Both the position numbers and the translations under genes were made by a program. A DNA stretch of 64,000 nt from Atopsyche davidsoni (lineage: Eukaryota > Arthropoda > Insecta > Trichoptera > Hydrobiosidae): assembly GCA_022113835.1 (NCBI GenBank), contig JAILWY010000001.1, positions 5,208,001 through 5,272,000 on the forward strand. Reading direction: 5' to 3'. Positions 1 through 14,800 of this stretch are shown here, one piece after another; position 1 is the stretch's first letter; the number at the start of each line of letters is the position of its first letter. The notes beneath the pieces are model-generated. The model saw nothing but the letters and a program-made list of their open reading frames with translations. It searched no databases and had not been told where the DNA came from.

Positions 1-3000
1 CTCTATACTTTTCCCATATATTATGCAACAAAGTGAATTCAATGCACGAAGCCGCAATTGCTCTCAAGCACGTCCTATTGTTTGCCTATATGCACATTTC
101 CTAACAATGTTTTTATCCTTGAGTACTGTGGTTTTCCTTCGTTTTCATATTATCTCAGCATGAATGATATACACACCTAGAATAATAGATGAAGTAATAC
201 CGTTTTGAATTATTTCTAGTAAACATATTTTTTTGAAATTTAAACCGACTGCTGTTCATACTTAACACAGAGTCATCATTCGTGCGAATAACTCATTTAT
301 GTATAAAATACAAATAATGAAACCACGTGAAGCGGTACATACGAAAGACTTTATGCGAGAGTGAGCGACCGTCTGCTTGTGCTCCTTTGTGTAAATATCC
401 TGTATCCTTTCTCAACTACAACATGTTTGAAGCACACACAAGTTCCTCCTGCTAAAATTTACCGCCAGACATTTGATATTAAACGTCTCATTTTATATCG
501 CACTTTATACGCGCGTCTCTCATCACTGGCTGCGTTCAAGTACCAACACTTTCTGTTGCCATGTCGACTAATGAATACACTCCCGTGAATTTGAGAGCGA
601 TAATTAATATTTGAAGACGGCAAGCGATTCCACTTTACTTCCTTCGTTAATTTGCTCATTTCACTGAACTTGTTTTGGATGAATCGAGTTTGATTGAATG
701 AGTAATTATATTTCATCAATTCTGCTGATTGGGTATTTTTTAACGAAATGCACAAATTTAATTTTCCCTGAAAAGCTTTTATAATTTTGATGTCTTTTGC
801 GTTTCTAATTTGAAGCGATAGCAATTTATATTATTTAATGTATATATCAAGTGTTTTGACTGTTTTACGTATAAATGAAAAAAAACATTAATTTATTTAG
901 GTGATAAGGAATAGAGTACACTTCTTGATTGAATGAAACCTCTAGATATAGATATATATTTAATTCTTAGATCAGCTCAAACCTTCAATTTATTTAGTGC
1001 ACGGAGCAATCCATAACATTGACCAAAGTATCAATTTATTGATTCATAATCCAATCTAACAGAAAGCAAAGAAAAGTTATCGAAGAGAATATTTATAAAT
1101 ATATAGCTTGGGTCAAATGTGCTTCGAGGTCTGCTGTTTCCATTTGCTTCCTGGTGACTTATTTATTACTTGAGCGTCCAGTGCCGTGCCCAGGTCGGTT
1201 TAAGTCCACCAAGTCCGCCATTCTCGGCCGTTTCCATGGAATTTTTATAAAAATCTCTTTGGTTTCGCACACACGGCATGAGTAACGAAGACCTTCCGTG
1301 TAATCTGCACTCGAGCCATTTCATTGCTGGAGTATCATGTATTTTACGTAACATATTAAAATAAAGAATTAAAAAAAAACATTCCAAGGGAGAGAAAAAA
1401 ATCTATTCCCCAATCATATTATTTTGATTTTGAAAATGTTATTTGCGGCGAGTACGAACAGAATAAAATTTTAAAATAAGTAATACGTTAAATTCATTAA
1501 TTTATAAATGTTAACAGAAAAAGCAGATTTTTCCGCACAGTGTCAATAAGTAGGAAAACTTATTAATAATAATATTTCAATTTTTTTGTTATACATATCT
1601 TCGTCTAATTAAAACAACTTGACGCTTATGTTTTTTTATGTTAACACTCAGAACTTGGTGAAATCCCATTTTTATATTTTTTGAATAAAATATACTTTAG
1701 TGATTTTTCCGCGTTTTATTTTTTATTGTGACTGGATTCACAAAACTGAACACAGTAAAAAATATAAAGTGGTAATATCACAAAATGTCTTTTGTTAAAA
1801 ACAAAAAAAAGCCGCGTATAATTTGCAACTTGAAATATTGAAACGAATCCGTCAAATATTAAGTGTTTTTTTTACGATATTCATAATAAAGACATGGAAG
1901 TTTTCATCAAGAGTCTTTTTTTTTTTTAGAAAACTTTTATTTTACAACAATACGCCGGCTCGACGTCTCGCCATGAGGCGTGCCTCGATTTCGGCGGTCG
2001 GAGGGAATACCAAAGGAGTGGATTCTCTGATTTTTCAAAGTTTTCTCTGGAGATGTGGTCGAAGAAGTTCTTTGGCGTAGTTTGGGAGATTTCCCACGAG
2101 GGCGAGTTTGTAAAATCTTGTGGCGATTTGAAAACTACAAGCTGTGTTAAAACCGACAACTTGTGGCCGAGTTCGGGCCTTGGCACTCGATGATCGTACT
2201 TGCGGCACATAATTCCGAACTTTCGCTAATGGCAGCGGCTAAATTCAATTACTGGTTTGTGATCAAACAAACTTTCCTATTTAGTGTGATATTTATTGTT
2301 TTAATTTTTAAAGTTGAAATGTAATTTGGTTTGTTTGGCTCAGTGGTTAAACCGAGATTACTCAATACTTCGACACCCGTCCTGACAGGTGAAATTTAAA
2401 CATATATTATTGTTCACAAGAATATTTCGGTTAGATAAAATATAATATTTTTAAAATTACCCGTACTTATATATAAAGTAATAAAGCAATTAAATCAAAA
2501 TGCTGAATAATGAGTGTATATTAATAAGAAGCAATGATTTAACAATTATGGTGAATGAGATTTAAAAAAAAAAATAATATAATATAAAGGTGAGGTTGAG
2601 AATCAAAAAAATAGAAGAAAACAGATTATTATTTAATTTGTCACAATACACAGTAATAATATACAGTATTCATGAAACGTACAAAGAGAGCGTGTTTATC
2701 ATATATTCCTTTGAAACAAATCTCGGATAGTACCTAATCAAGTCTATTTACCATACAAAACGACTGACGCGATGCACGTACTAGCAGCCAATGCCCTGCA
2801 ACCATCCCCATTGCATCCCCATCCCCTCGAAGGGAGAAAACGTATCTATTTCAACGCCTCGGGGACAAACCCGATGTATTCAAAGCTCTTGCTGAGTTCA
2901 TTAGATAGATCGTTCCCTGGAGACTTATTTATACTCAAGTATCATTCAATGAAATACATTAACCCCAGTTTTAGAAAGATTTATCAACGAAACATATTGT

Positions 3001-5022
3001 GTGCTATAATGTCTAGCCAGGTCAACGCAAAACATGGTGTATACGCATCATATAAGTATAAATATTAAATAATATATCTTCTTGTCTTCCTTTGATGTAT
3101 ACTGATTAATAAAAGTAAATGTAAATACATATCCAAATATATAAGTATACTGTATACAATCTAATTTTCTTTATGAATATACAGTGGAATCGATTCCGGT
3201 TAACTTGCTCAGTTTATTATGTACATGCACTGATTGGATATAGCATAAATAAAAGCGATAGGAATCAACTTTATTGCTGTAATAATGACTGTGTTCAGTA
3301 TATAATAAAAGCGAGCCATAAGATAATCTAAACATATTAAGTACTTCCAATATAACATCATAATGCTGCCATAAAAATAATATTTTTCTCATCACATTAT
3401 GTTTTTTTGGGGTCGACGAAATTTTTGTGTATTTTTGGGTACATTTAAATGTAATAGCGTTTTTATTTTGAGCATTTCCTATTTATTTATGATACCGGCA
3501 CGTGCCTGGTAAGTTTTTTTGTTTTCGTCTTCCATGTGTTTATAATTGAATACTTCTAAGGACACAGGTTTTCATGAATATTTTGTTTTTGCTTTGGTTT
3601 TTGTTCCCTAAAAATATTGCATTTAATAAAAGACTGACTGACTTATTGTGTTTGACAAATCTCGAACATGGTTTACGTAATATTCTTTTACCTCTAAGCT
3701 TAATTATGATGTCAGAAAAAGAATACCAATATGAAAATTATAATAATATCATTTCTGTATCAAAAAAATACTTTTTATGGGTGCATGTTTAGTTTATAAA
3801 TTGAATTATTTATTTTAAATATAATCATAATAAGTAAGACATATGTGATCATAAACATATTTTTTATCTTAGTTTTGCAATTTATTTATTTAAACTCACA
3901 GAAAAACTATCTTAAAGTAAGGAAATGAATTAATATTCGTAAAATATATTATTTTTAAGCACATAAGCAATGCATTGTTTCATCATAATCATAGTTAAAA
4001 GATAGGTCAAGCTTATTCTTTTTTTACAAACCAATATTATCATTAAATATCATACAACAAATTATAATGATTGTAAAAGTAAATTCTCAATTTTCTTCAA
4101 ATCCCACATACCAAATATTTAAGACCCTATTTCTTTTTCCAAAGACCTTCGGGAGCGTAAATATTGATTTCGACTATTCGATATCTCTATAAACGGTGTC
4201 TTTGAAAGCCCGAACATAATCTTCAGAATAGCCTTTTCCTACGTCCGGAAGAAAAGGTTACATAACCGGTGACAATAATGCCCAACGAGAATGAAACTTA
4301 AGTCTCGCCCAAAAGTACAAAGCGGTATATATTAAATACAACAAATATATACTTTAAGATAAATATATAAATTCAATGTACAACAAAGTTACAGAAAATG
4401 TCTTTTGAGTGTGATACAGTAATGAACACATGATAGAATCAATGCGCTTGAGTAACCGTATCAAGGATTTGAGTGGTCAATTTGTTACATGTTACGATAT
4501 AAAATATTGACAAGTAATAATAGAATATAATATAAATATAGATATTTCGGGCCTTGAAAAAGTTTCGTACATTGGTTTTACTATTTTAATCACTTAAGTA
4601 CATACGCGCACAGTTAAAAAAATAAACTATTTTTTCTCAAACAAGACAAAATGTATATGGATTCCTACATTTAATCTTTCTAACCACGAGGGTAGTTCCG
4701 ACGTAAGATCTAGCCTTAATTTTACCGCACACCACCTGTACGTGCTCCCCTCGGAGACTAGTAAATTACTTTGTTCTTTTCTACCCCAAAATGGGTGATG
4801 GGGAGGTCAGATAAATCATTCCCGTTCCTTTGTGGGGCGACAATGAGGTCGCTTCTCTGACTCGCCGTGTCGGATGACTGCGAGACTGGAAAACTTTCAG
4901 CGAAGGTTACAGTGACGTATCATAGAAAGCATGCCATTACAGTTGATTAAATTCTAACGATGGATACAAAATATTCTCGATAGACCGGTATAATTTTTAA
5001 CACTTCGTATATACGATGTTAT
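1..5022. other. Non-coding AT-rich sequence with GC-richer islands
   Basis: No convincing exon or transposon end was seen. Less AT-rich segments of 150-250 bp lie at about 1120-1320, 1955-2215, 2755-2940 and 4690-4925; they contain open frames on one strand or another but no recognisable protein and no paired splice sites. They may be conserved regulatory elements. Confidence 0.4.
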
Positions 5023-5616
5023 TTAAGGCAGTTGCTTTTAGCCTTTTAATCCGGTTGGATACAAGAGGCAGTCCATTACCTGGCAAAATCGTGTCATTTA
5101 ATTAGTTTGATTGTCACTTTATTTTTATATGTCTAAAGTTGATTTTTTTTACAGAGTATTGAAAAAACTATAAATTATATTTGCCTATTTTTTATTATTT
5201 AATTTACGTCAATTTTTAAGGTCAAATAAAATCTTGAAAGTGTAGAAAAATTGGATAAAATGACGTTTTTTCAAAACCAAAGTTTATTAAAGTTTTTTTT
5301 TTTTTAATTTTTAAATTTATAAGATGCCCATGGTTTATATTTAACCTTTCAATTCCAATTTAAAAAAAGACTTTTGAATGTTTAGGATTCTTGGAAAATG
5401 TACCGGACGAATATCCGAATTCCTACACTTCAATCGGAAAAACACATATTTATCATATTAATAGTAAATTTATAAGAAATAAAAATATATTGTTTTCGAA
5501 AAATGGGATGCATAAAATTTTTTGCATTTAAATATTTTTGATTGGTGCAGTCTATTTTTCGCAAAACGGACCAAAAAATGATAAAAAAAACTCGATTATG
5601 GGACCTAGACCCTTAA
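5023..5616. mobile_element. TTAA-flanked nonautonomous DNA element, second copy
   Basis: The element is bounded by TTAA at 5023-5026 and 5613-5616. It is homologous over its length, in reverse orientation, to the element nested in the Helitron near 32 kb, including the end sequences AAGGCAGTTGC and GGGACCTAGACCC and an internal CATTACCTGGC near the left end. The flanks gatgttat and ataacatc are also inverted copies of each other, so the true inverted repeat may extend through the TTAA. It has no coding capacity. Many small indels and substitutions relative to the other copy suggest an old family. Confidence 0.6.
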
Positions 5617-6534
5617 TAACATCATATATTTGATATTTAAATCATCAAGTATGCATCTGTTATAAATTAAAATCTCTTACTCGCAATCTTAATGAAGGCT
5701 TAGAGATTATGAGTACTTTTGATTGCAAGCACTTTCTCTTTTCAAGGGCTACATAAGACTGATAAAACCATTAAAAGGTAAAAATGCTCATCAACAAACA
5801 TGTTAGTAACATATGTATAATTTATAAAATAAATATATTAATTTTAAGGTAATTTTTAGAATTTCGTCTTTATAAATACAAGGACGTATACGGAAAGAAA
5901 CAGTGATTTATGAAACATTAAACATTATTTATGTAGTATAAATTCGAAAACAAATCATAATTATTCAACAAAAAACTTCGTTTAAAATTCCAGCGGCATA
6001 ATTTTGATCAAAACGAAAGAAAAACAAGAAAATTTATCTCGCCGGGCCAAATTAAAACTGTCAAAAAATTCTCATCGGAATTTTTAATTTTGGCACCCGC
6101 GGACGAGATTGTGAAAAAATGTAAATTTTGAAAATGTATGGGAGGCTCGGCCTCAGGTGGCGGAGTGGGTCGGGCTCCACCTCGAGGGCAACATCTTCTC
6201 GTGCCAAGTAGGTCTCCTCCACCCCCGGAGCTGTTCTTCCCGACAGGGTGAGGCACGGAGGGTTGCGAGGAGAGCCTACAGAAGTTTGTTCTACCAGCAC
6301 TGTGCGGTCGGTCGGCTCGAATTCGGAAAACTTCTCTAAATTTTATCTTTGAGTTCTTTCTCTTGAGTTATCAAAAATAAGTTAAAGCAGATTTCAAAAG
6401 TATTATTTAACAAGCGAAGTTGACATTTTCTTTGTTCATTTTTTTTTTAAATCGCAAGATTAAATATATAAATTATATTGTCTTTGTGGGTGGACAAATT
6501 AACATAAAATAATATTTCATCTTCGATTTATAAA
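5617..6534. other. Intergenic, with GC-rich island 6090-6330
   Basis: The island at 6090-6330 is about half G+C, open in several frames on both strands, and encodes nothing recognisable. The abrupt composition change against the AT-rich flanks suggests a conserved non-coding element or a decayed exon. Confidence 0.35.
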
Positions 6535-6827
6535 TTATTACTTATATGATTAGGCACATTAGATCATACATAGAAGATGATTAAAGAAACTCTCAGAAAA
6601 ATATCATCGTGATTTGTGTGGGATTTGAACCCACATCTCCTGGTTTACATGACCGGTGTACTAACCCTTGTACTAACGAATCACTTCCGTTAATCGAGAG
6701 TTTTTAACAATCATTCTCTACATATGAACCAATGTGCCCAGGCCAACCAATATTTCTATGAATATAATAAACCCGTAATGGGTAATAAATACGCATCTGA
6801 TTGACGTCCAATCCAAAATATAGACAT
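6535..6827 (+). mobile_element. tRNA-capped foldback retroposon, copy 1
   Basis: Two diverged inverted arms of about 60 bases (starting aggcacattagatcatac on the left, ending atatgaaccaatgtgccc on the right) flank a 73-nt tRNA-like segment on the minus strand. The acceptor stem of the cloverleaf continues into the arms, so a transcript would fold into one long hairpin with a tRNA at its tip. A shared tail follows on the right: a small hairpin ACCCGTAATGGGT, then AATAAATACGCATCTGATTG. The same tail ends the other copies. No clear target duplication was found for this copy, which looks older. The ends are set by comparison with the copy at 54784-55183. Confidence 0.7.
6610..6682 (-). repeat. 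tRNA-like cloverleaf inside retroposon copy 1 (not a functional tRNA gene)
   Basis: The 73 nt fold exactly to tRNA dimensions: 7-bp acceptor stem (GATTCGT with ACAAATC, one mismatch), 4-bp D stem (GTAC/GTAC), 5-bp anticodon stem with one mismatch, and a perfect T stem GTGGG/CCCAC with loop TTCAAAT, including the RNA polymerase III B box GGTTCAAATCC. The anticodon loop is CATGTAA, placing TGT at 34-36, but position 33 is A instead of the invariant U. The A box is degenerate. With its position inside a repeated element, this points to a tRNA-derived retroposon head rather than a working tRNA-Thr. Confidence 0.65.
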
Positions 6828-9800
6828 ACAATTTTCTTTATATAGCAATCATCAAGATTCGTGAGAACTATTGATACTATAATACACCAAAAAACAGTAA
6901 TTTTTTTCAAAACAGGGGCCAACGTACTGTTTTTACTCTTCCAGAAATAAAGTTTACGACGGTAAAAAATATTATATTAAAAGTTTAGCTATCTTCAGAA
7001 TTTTTAGCTTATAGCTTGTACTCTTTCATTTCAAATTTTCTAAAAAGGTTTTCATAACAATTTTTTAATTGAAAATATCGCTGGAATTTTACTATTTTTT
7101 TGGCATGTTGCAGTTGTATAAGCTTTTAAATATTAATATAAAAGGTTAAGTTGAAAGTCACAAACGATGAAATTGAATAAAAAGTAAATAAAAACGTGCG
7201 CGGAGCACAAACAAAACAAAACAATTAAAAATAACAGATCTGTAGTTTTTGCAAAAACTAAAATTCGGTTTCATATTTAATTAAATTTTTAATCAAGTTA
7301 GCAGAAATGCAATTTCATTTTGCGTATTCCAACTAAATAATTATTAAATTTACATAAGTAATTTAATATTTTTGCAATTGGCTCACGGAGGCGTGAGAAA
7401 TTTTCATTTACGATAAATAATTTTTGTTTTTTGCATTACTTATTATTTATCCTCTTTAAAATAGGTTTTAAGTTAGATGTTAGTAGTGATCAGTTTAAAA
7501 AACTGAATTATACACTCTTACAGTAAGCATATTTGTTACATTTATGCACAGCTTTAAAGAAGTAATCTTTATGAATTATATGTGTATGTATGGACATGCC
7601 CATCAGATTTTGCAAAGATAAAAATGAATCAAAATATTACACTGAAATCAGAAAAATAGAATATTTTTTCATGAATTGAAATATTATAAAGTTGGTGGAT
7701 TTTATTATTACTTTCTCCCTTGTTCGTTTTGTTTGAAGATTGTAATCACGCAGCATTTTTGAATCTTAAAAGTTGATTGCTCTTGCGGGAATCTTTGTTA
7801 CTTTAGTTGGAAATAGCCACCTGCCTCCATTTTGCGAGATATATTCGGAAAAATAATTTATTTCGACGGTGGTTTTATTTTTTCTCTTTTGAATGAGAAA
7901 ATCCAATATTTTTTTCCTCACTTGCATATTTCATAAAAAGCTCTCTACTAAATTTATTAATTTTATTGAGTTTTTAAATTTATACTTTACACATTTTTAA
8001 CTGCGTAAAAGCCGCTCGAGGTGAATATTGGAAAATTTATTTTACTGTATACTTTTGTTTAGTTTAATTAAGGCAAAGCAATTAAGACACGTCAAATGCA
8101 TCGTGTTTTAATTGGTTTATTTAATAGGCCAAAATGTGAATGCATCAAATAAAAAAAATTTGTTATTCATTAATGAACTTACTATTTGTTTTATTTAAAA
8201 GTTTCAATTGGTAATGGAAGTTTTGATTTCTCATTTGGATTCAGTATGCTCTATTAAATGTCGCCATGTAGTTTGCTTTTGGTTTCTTCTGTATGTTACT
8301 TTGACTCGAACTGCCTTGACTTTGTTGGCGGTAGCCCAAATACCTTAACACGAACTACAAATTTTCATGGCAGCACAAGTTCAGCTATTATTATTGATAG
8401 CCATTTGTGATGATAACGCTAAATTTATTATCGAACATAGCTGAACGAAAGCGCTTATGTTTTCAATATTATTACTTTTACATGAACTTTTTTATGTCTC
8501 TTTGCCTTTCCGCTTTATTAACAATAAGTTTAGTATTTATTAAAAGTCATGTTGTTTAAACCAAGATATGCATATTTTTTTAAATTTGCGTGAGGCACAT
8601 AGGTGTCTCACACAAGTGAGCTTTAAAAAAATACCTTATCTATTTTCCGGTAAGTTAAGTAATTGAGTATTGTCAACATTATCATATTGAAGCTATATTT
8701 TCAAAGCTAAATTTTATAAGCCTTTGCTTTTAAGAAGCTACGGAGATAATTCTATACTCTCACCCTCCAAACGCTTTAATATCAGGCTTAATGCTTGGTT
8801 TACCATAGTTAACCGTATTAAATTCGGTCTACATCACTAAACTTGCATCAGCAACACGGCTGAATAATTCAATCTAATATCAATATACTTTAAACAAATA
8901 AATACAACATATAATGTATAACACAATAAGGTTTTAATCACAGTTTACCCAGAAACGGTGTTTTAAATAAATGTGTTTAGGGCGGTAGAAGTTTCTAGAA
9001 TGTTTCAATGCGATGAATTACAATAAAGTAATTTGGAAAAAAAATACAACAAAAGCCGTTGCGTAATGAACATCAAGAAAGAATAAAAGGGGGGCAAAAG
9101 AAAAGGAAGTGATTATGGTAAATGATCCTTTCTTGGGTGTTATATTTCTCATCCATTTGTCTGGAGAGTTCTCCGGCCGTTCTTTCATTTCCTAGCAGGG
9201 CTCATCAGGCCCGCTCGGGGCTCAGGCGCTTTGTTACTTCCCAAATGGAGTTATTGCGATACGAACGGTTAAATATTTATTATCACCGCATCAAACAAAA
9301 GCATTGACTCCAGCCTATTTAACTTCTATTAACTTCAGTCATTATTGGTTTAAGTCAGTATTGGTGACCTTTGTGAAGAAACAAATAAATTTAAAGAAAC
9401 ACGGTTTTAACGCAATGCGTGAATGATTTATATAAGTGAGTTTTATGGTATGAAATCAGTTGCTTGGTAAAAGTGAATCAAAATAGAATATATTTAAAAC
9501 ATATTTTTTAAGCAATTTTTCAATAAAATGTTTTATGTAGATCTAAGACCATTTTCAGCGGTGAAATTTAGTATATTTCAGAAACCGTCAGCAATAAAAG
9601 ACATCACCTGAATATATACAATTATTAATTATTAATTAGGTTAACTTATAATCACCTAATAATATATGCAATGATATCATATAGTAATTGCTAAAAGTAT
9701 TATGTAAGCTATCGTTAGATTCGCAATTAGAATCTAAATATATCCTGTTTTTTCAACCAAAGCTGAAAACCCCAAGAAAGTTCATTGTATTCTGGGTTCT

Positions 9801-11725
9801 TCGTTATAAGCATAATTTTATGTAGAATAGAAACCCCTGATTTGTTTTTGCAATTTACTTTATAAAATATTAATAAAGTTCCATTTTGGGTACCTGAGAT
9901 ATTCAGTTAGATTCAAGTATTTATGTAATAAAATTATCTTGTCTTTATTAAATAAATTGTTTAATGCCTCGTGCGTATTTGATGATTTTAATCATGTAAA
10001 TATGCTATTAATGAACCAATTGGTTTTGGAGAGTTTAAATACGTCAAAACAATCTCATTGAAATCCAAAATTCAGTGTTTTCGCTTTAATTCTATTAAAC
10101 AAAATTCTGCGAATCTAGGAATCAAAACACAATAAGGAATACGATCTACCGAAGTATTTTTAGATATCTTTTAAGGATTATTAAATTTATACGAATACCC
10201 CATAGTATAGTAAAAAACGTTTTACAAGATCGTTACAAAGAAACCAGGCACAGAAAAGTGTTGTAGAGATTTATTACATGTAAAATAAAATTGACAATAT
10301 TTAGGAATATTCGATGAAAATTATATAAAGATATTGAAACAAATTTTTAATGACTTCAACCGAGTAAATATATCTGTTTATACTGAGAAGGATTTCATTT
10401 AAGTTTTGGTTTTAAGTAACACAAGCGAATCATGACGCTGCATTTTAAAGACACATACAAGTTTCTGTTCTGCGCCTTATTTGCTAAGTACAGTTAACAT
10501 TTTTTTTATCACATTTTAGTAATTCGATAACGCTCTGAATACAGTTTGTACATCCATTACGATATTTTTTATACTTGATACTGTGCGAATGGTAGAAGGA
10601 GGAAGACAATAATACTGCCATCACGGATACTCGCAGATGCGAGCACTAGTACAGTACACAATGTACGGACTTAGGGGGCTTTTCTACGAGATGAGGACTT
10701 TAACAACGTTACATTTATTTGACAGTACCAGAGCTATAAGCATCTTCTTCCTTCCGTATATTACGTGTTTTATTTTAAGTGTTAGAGAGAATTGAAAAAA
10801 ACATATTAAATATTTAAACAAAATATTACCATTTTAGATTTTATGTAATCACAGTGTTTTGAGGGGAAAAAATTAAATAAAGTGATTAACATAATAATAA
10901 AAACCCACATAAAGAGAACTGCGGTGGTCAAAAATATTTTTTTTGTAATATTCTTCTTTTTTTGGTATTTGAATAAAATATTGTTATTATAATTTTTTTT
11001 CAGATCTTATTAGTATTTTCACAAATATTTTTACGCTGATACAATAATAAATTATTAATTAATTCTTGTGGATTTTTGTCTCACGTGGTTGTTTTAACAT
11101 TTAATAAAAAAATATCTAGAAAATGTGGTTACATAATTTAAGATATATTTTTTTGAAATATACTTCAATTGAGGTAATATCAGCCTTAGTCGATAAGAAT
11201 AAACTAAATTTTCCGACATTACGTTTTCGACAACTCTGTGTAACAATATGGAGTGGAGTTATTGCAACAAATTTTAATTAGCACGCGAATGCTCACGCCT
11301 GTTTTCCACCGATCGAGAGCATTCTGGAGCCTCCGGGAAATCCGAATGTTTATTTATCGCCACAAAGTGCGCCGTTCATAATGCGATTACAGCCTGTATT
11401 CAATCGAGCCGCCGACTCCGCGGACGCTCGCCGGCATAATTATGTTTGCCGAAACACCAGATATCGCCATTTTGGAAGCACCGAGTCAGGTATCGCCTAC
11501 GAGGGAGATATTCCGAACTGAAGTCATCCATTCTACCGCGTTTATCCCTTAATTTGCGTGCAGCACAAACACGTGCCAGCTCGGGCATATCGCGACCAAT
11601 TACAATTTCCCGTATATTTTAGCACTGATTTAGTTTGGAATATAGTATGGAAATAATTAAGTAAACAAGCAACACATAGAGCCAACGTGAAATACTGGCA
11701 AAACCGGTCACCAATAAAAATTAAC

Positions 11726-11805
11726 ATGTGGAAAAATCACTCGAGTATTTTATTTAAAATATTAAAATGGAATTCCAGCAAGTACTCTCTGTCAAAGATA
11801 TTGAT
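11726..11805 (+). repeat. Dispersed 80-bp repeat pair, copy A
   Basis: Matches 16979-17060 closely (AAAATCACTC.AGTATTTTA, ATGGAATTCCA.CAAGTACTC). The edges are not associated with recognisable transposon ends. Confidence 0.55.
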
Positions 11806-14800
11806 TACTTTAACAATGCTTTCATAATAAATATTAAATTTTATTAAAAATCGTAGATGTATTTATTTAAAATCAAGTTGTATAGAGACTTCAAATATTA
11901 ATCAATGAGACGGTTAAGTCTTTTTTTCCATATATAACTGTCAAAATTTTTGACCTATATATTTCTAATATACGTTTTTTCTATTTACTAAAGTCATTTT
12001 CCTAAGATACATGCAGTACTAAGATGAATCATTTCAATCCAAACAAAAAAGAGGTTGCATCGTTATTGGCACCTTGAATTAAAGATAACAAAAATAAATC
12101 ACTAGTAAATTTTACATTTGCAACAAAACGTATACATACGATAGTTTGAAAGTAAAATTTTCAGAAAAGAGATGCACACTCCCTACAGATGTATTCAAAT
12201 TCCAAACTAAACGCTTGCAACTGCATAATCAAACAGAAGCAACTTGCGTCCATTGGCTCTGCGTGACTTTAGTTTATTCGTGGAATATTTGTTTATAATG
12301 AAACAGTTGGCATTCTCTCCATCATGGTGCTAGATTTCCAGGAAGGTCCAAACAAGTGGAACTAATTGTGCAGCCGTAAACAGCCGGCGGGCGGCGCCGC
12401 CAGAACTGCGCTTGCACATTCAATTATGCCTTCATTGCTAGCCACGGTGTATAGAAAGGATGCTTACCTGCCTGTGATTGTGTGCATATAAAAATATTAG
12501 TATTCCACTAGTCAATGTGTTAATGTCTAATTGAACATACATCGTCAATCACGCCATTATATTGAAATATATCGAAAATAAAGCTTACTTGGCGGTTACT
12601 TTACGCGTGTAAAAATATTGATATTTCATTGCTCATTTTAAATATGTAAACACATATTAAGCAACCAATTGTATGTATGTTTGAGTATTAGGTAAAATTA
12701 ATTTAAATAATACAGCGACTGTGGTGAAAATTTCATTATTGCGGACTATTCTGTACAAACTGCAGGCTTTAGTCGCCATTCAAAGTTCAAAATTCAGTCG
12801 CCTCGGTTCATTAGCAACATTAGTGAACATTCTAGAACTCTCCAAGTGTTATTAGAATTCATGCGTACATTCACTGACTTGCAAAGTAACAAAATGAAAT
12901 GAAAATCAAAACAATGTTTTGAAGTAAATATATATAGCTAAACAAGTATTTTTTTTGTTGTTTTGTGTGTTGATTGATTACCTTTATAATATAAAAAAAT
13001 AAACATAATAATTAAATATTAACGACGACAAAAATTAGCCCTTTTTGGGGAGGGGAGGATGGTTTATTATGTAATTTTAAATGAAATTTATTAATTTGAT
13101 TTCTCAGCTATTGTTTAAATGATTTTACAAGCACCGCTTATTCGTAAAACAATTTTGGTTCCACATTTTCAAAACAAAGGAAATATTTTTAACGTAACGT
13201 TACATTATTTACACAGTGTTTCTCACGGTATAACTCATTATGCAAAATGTTTGAGGTAAGCGAGTGATCGTTTAGCTTTCTTAAGTACTGAAGGGGTAGG
13301 GAATATGGGGTGGCAGTGTATAAAAAACCTCATTGTTCAAAGGTTATGTATTTTAAGGGCGTAGTCTATTTTTTTATGTTTTACTGAGTCGAAGTATGTA
13401 TTTTATAATGCTGAATGTCGGAAATGTCAGAATCAGAATATATTTTACTACTTTTTTAAAACACAATGCTTGCATAAAATATAAAAAGGCAAATATAAAA
13501 GCTTATAGCACTACTACGGGTAAACCAACCTTTTTTTTCTTTTAGAAAAAATTGCTTAAATCACACCAATAAAAATTATCTAACCTAACCTTTAAAATAT
13601 ATTTAACACTATTATTTAGCACCTTTTAATAGATTCTATAATAAATATAATTTTGTCTACTGTCTTTTAAATATCTACGAGAAGGAATATTAAAATTGAT
13701 GTTTCATTTAACAACATAAATTTAAAAAAAAAAGCGTTCGCAGGTTTTGGGAACGGTTGTTCTTGAAGCGTCATAATATCTAAGAATATAACTACCATAT
13801 ACAAGTTAAGTCATATCTTAGTTAATAATGTATGATGTATGAACGCTAAAAAAATCAGAATTATACTACAGGCAATGATAAATAAACTTAAGTTTAGGAG
13901 TATGAGTATTATTTCAGACAAATTTGACAGAGCAATAAAATATAGATATTTAATTCATTAAATACCTTTTTTTTATTAAATGTAGTTATTATAAATAGGT
14001 TTTTTTTCACTTGTACTGCGTATATAATAAAAAAAGATTTTCCGATACATATTTAAATCGTGGACAATAAAATAATTTGTCGATTCAATAACGAAATTTA
14101 ATAGTATCCAATTATGTCTCCCTTCATCTTTTCTCCTAAGAATTTCTGTCCTTACTAATGAATAGCAAATATACTTTCACAGATTCAATACTCAGTAAGC
14201 TCTTCTGCTCTCATTCGTCCCCTACAGCTCAGGACGCAAACGGGGCGGGTGTTTTCGTGTTTAATTCTATTTGTCTTATTTTAACACGTTTTGATTTTAT
14301 ATTCATATTTTTTTTTACAGACACTTTATTTATTAAAGTATTAATAAATAAAAATGTGTATATCACAAGCAAATTATCAAGATTTTGAAAGAGTCAACCT
14401 ATCTTCGAGTCTCGTTACTAAAATGTTGACAATTTACAAGTGACCAACTGATAATGTTTATTATTTTAGTTATAAAAAACCAAATGCAAATCGGTATTTG
14501 TAGTTCAATTTATATAATAAAATAATGGTCAACATTTTAAAATATTTTATGAGTGTAATATTTAACTTGTATATCCGCAGAGTGTCAGTTTATCTTTTTA
14601 GCCAATAGTTTTTTTTTTAATTTAAAAGACTTTGTACACCGCCAATGTAAAATGCTTCTGCAAATGAAGCATTAATGACGCTTGATAACTGTAACATTCA
14701 TAAATCAAATTTTAAAATCTCTTAACCTTTTGAAATTGTGTAATTTGTTTCAAAAGACGGTAAAGCTTGAATTTGATGAAAATTATATGACTTTACAAAT

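Noticed and set aside
2325..2400. tRNA-like stretch with GGCTCAGTGGTTAA resembling an A box
   Set aside because: No B box or cloverleaf follows at the right spacing and no second copy was seen.
6610..6682. Functional tRNA-Thr(TGT) gene
   Set aside because: The cloverleaf is nearly complete, but position 33 is A, the A box is poor, and the segment recurs inside a dispersed element with tail and inverted arms; it is a retroposon head.
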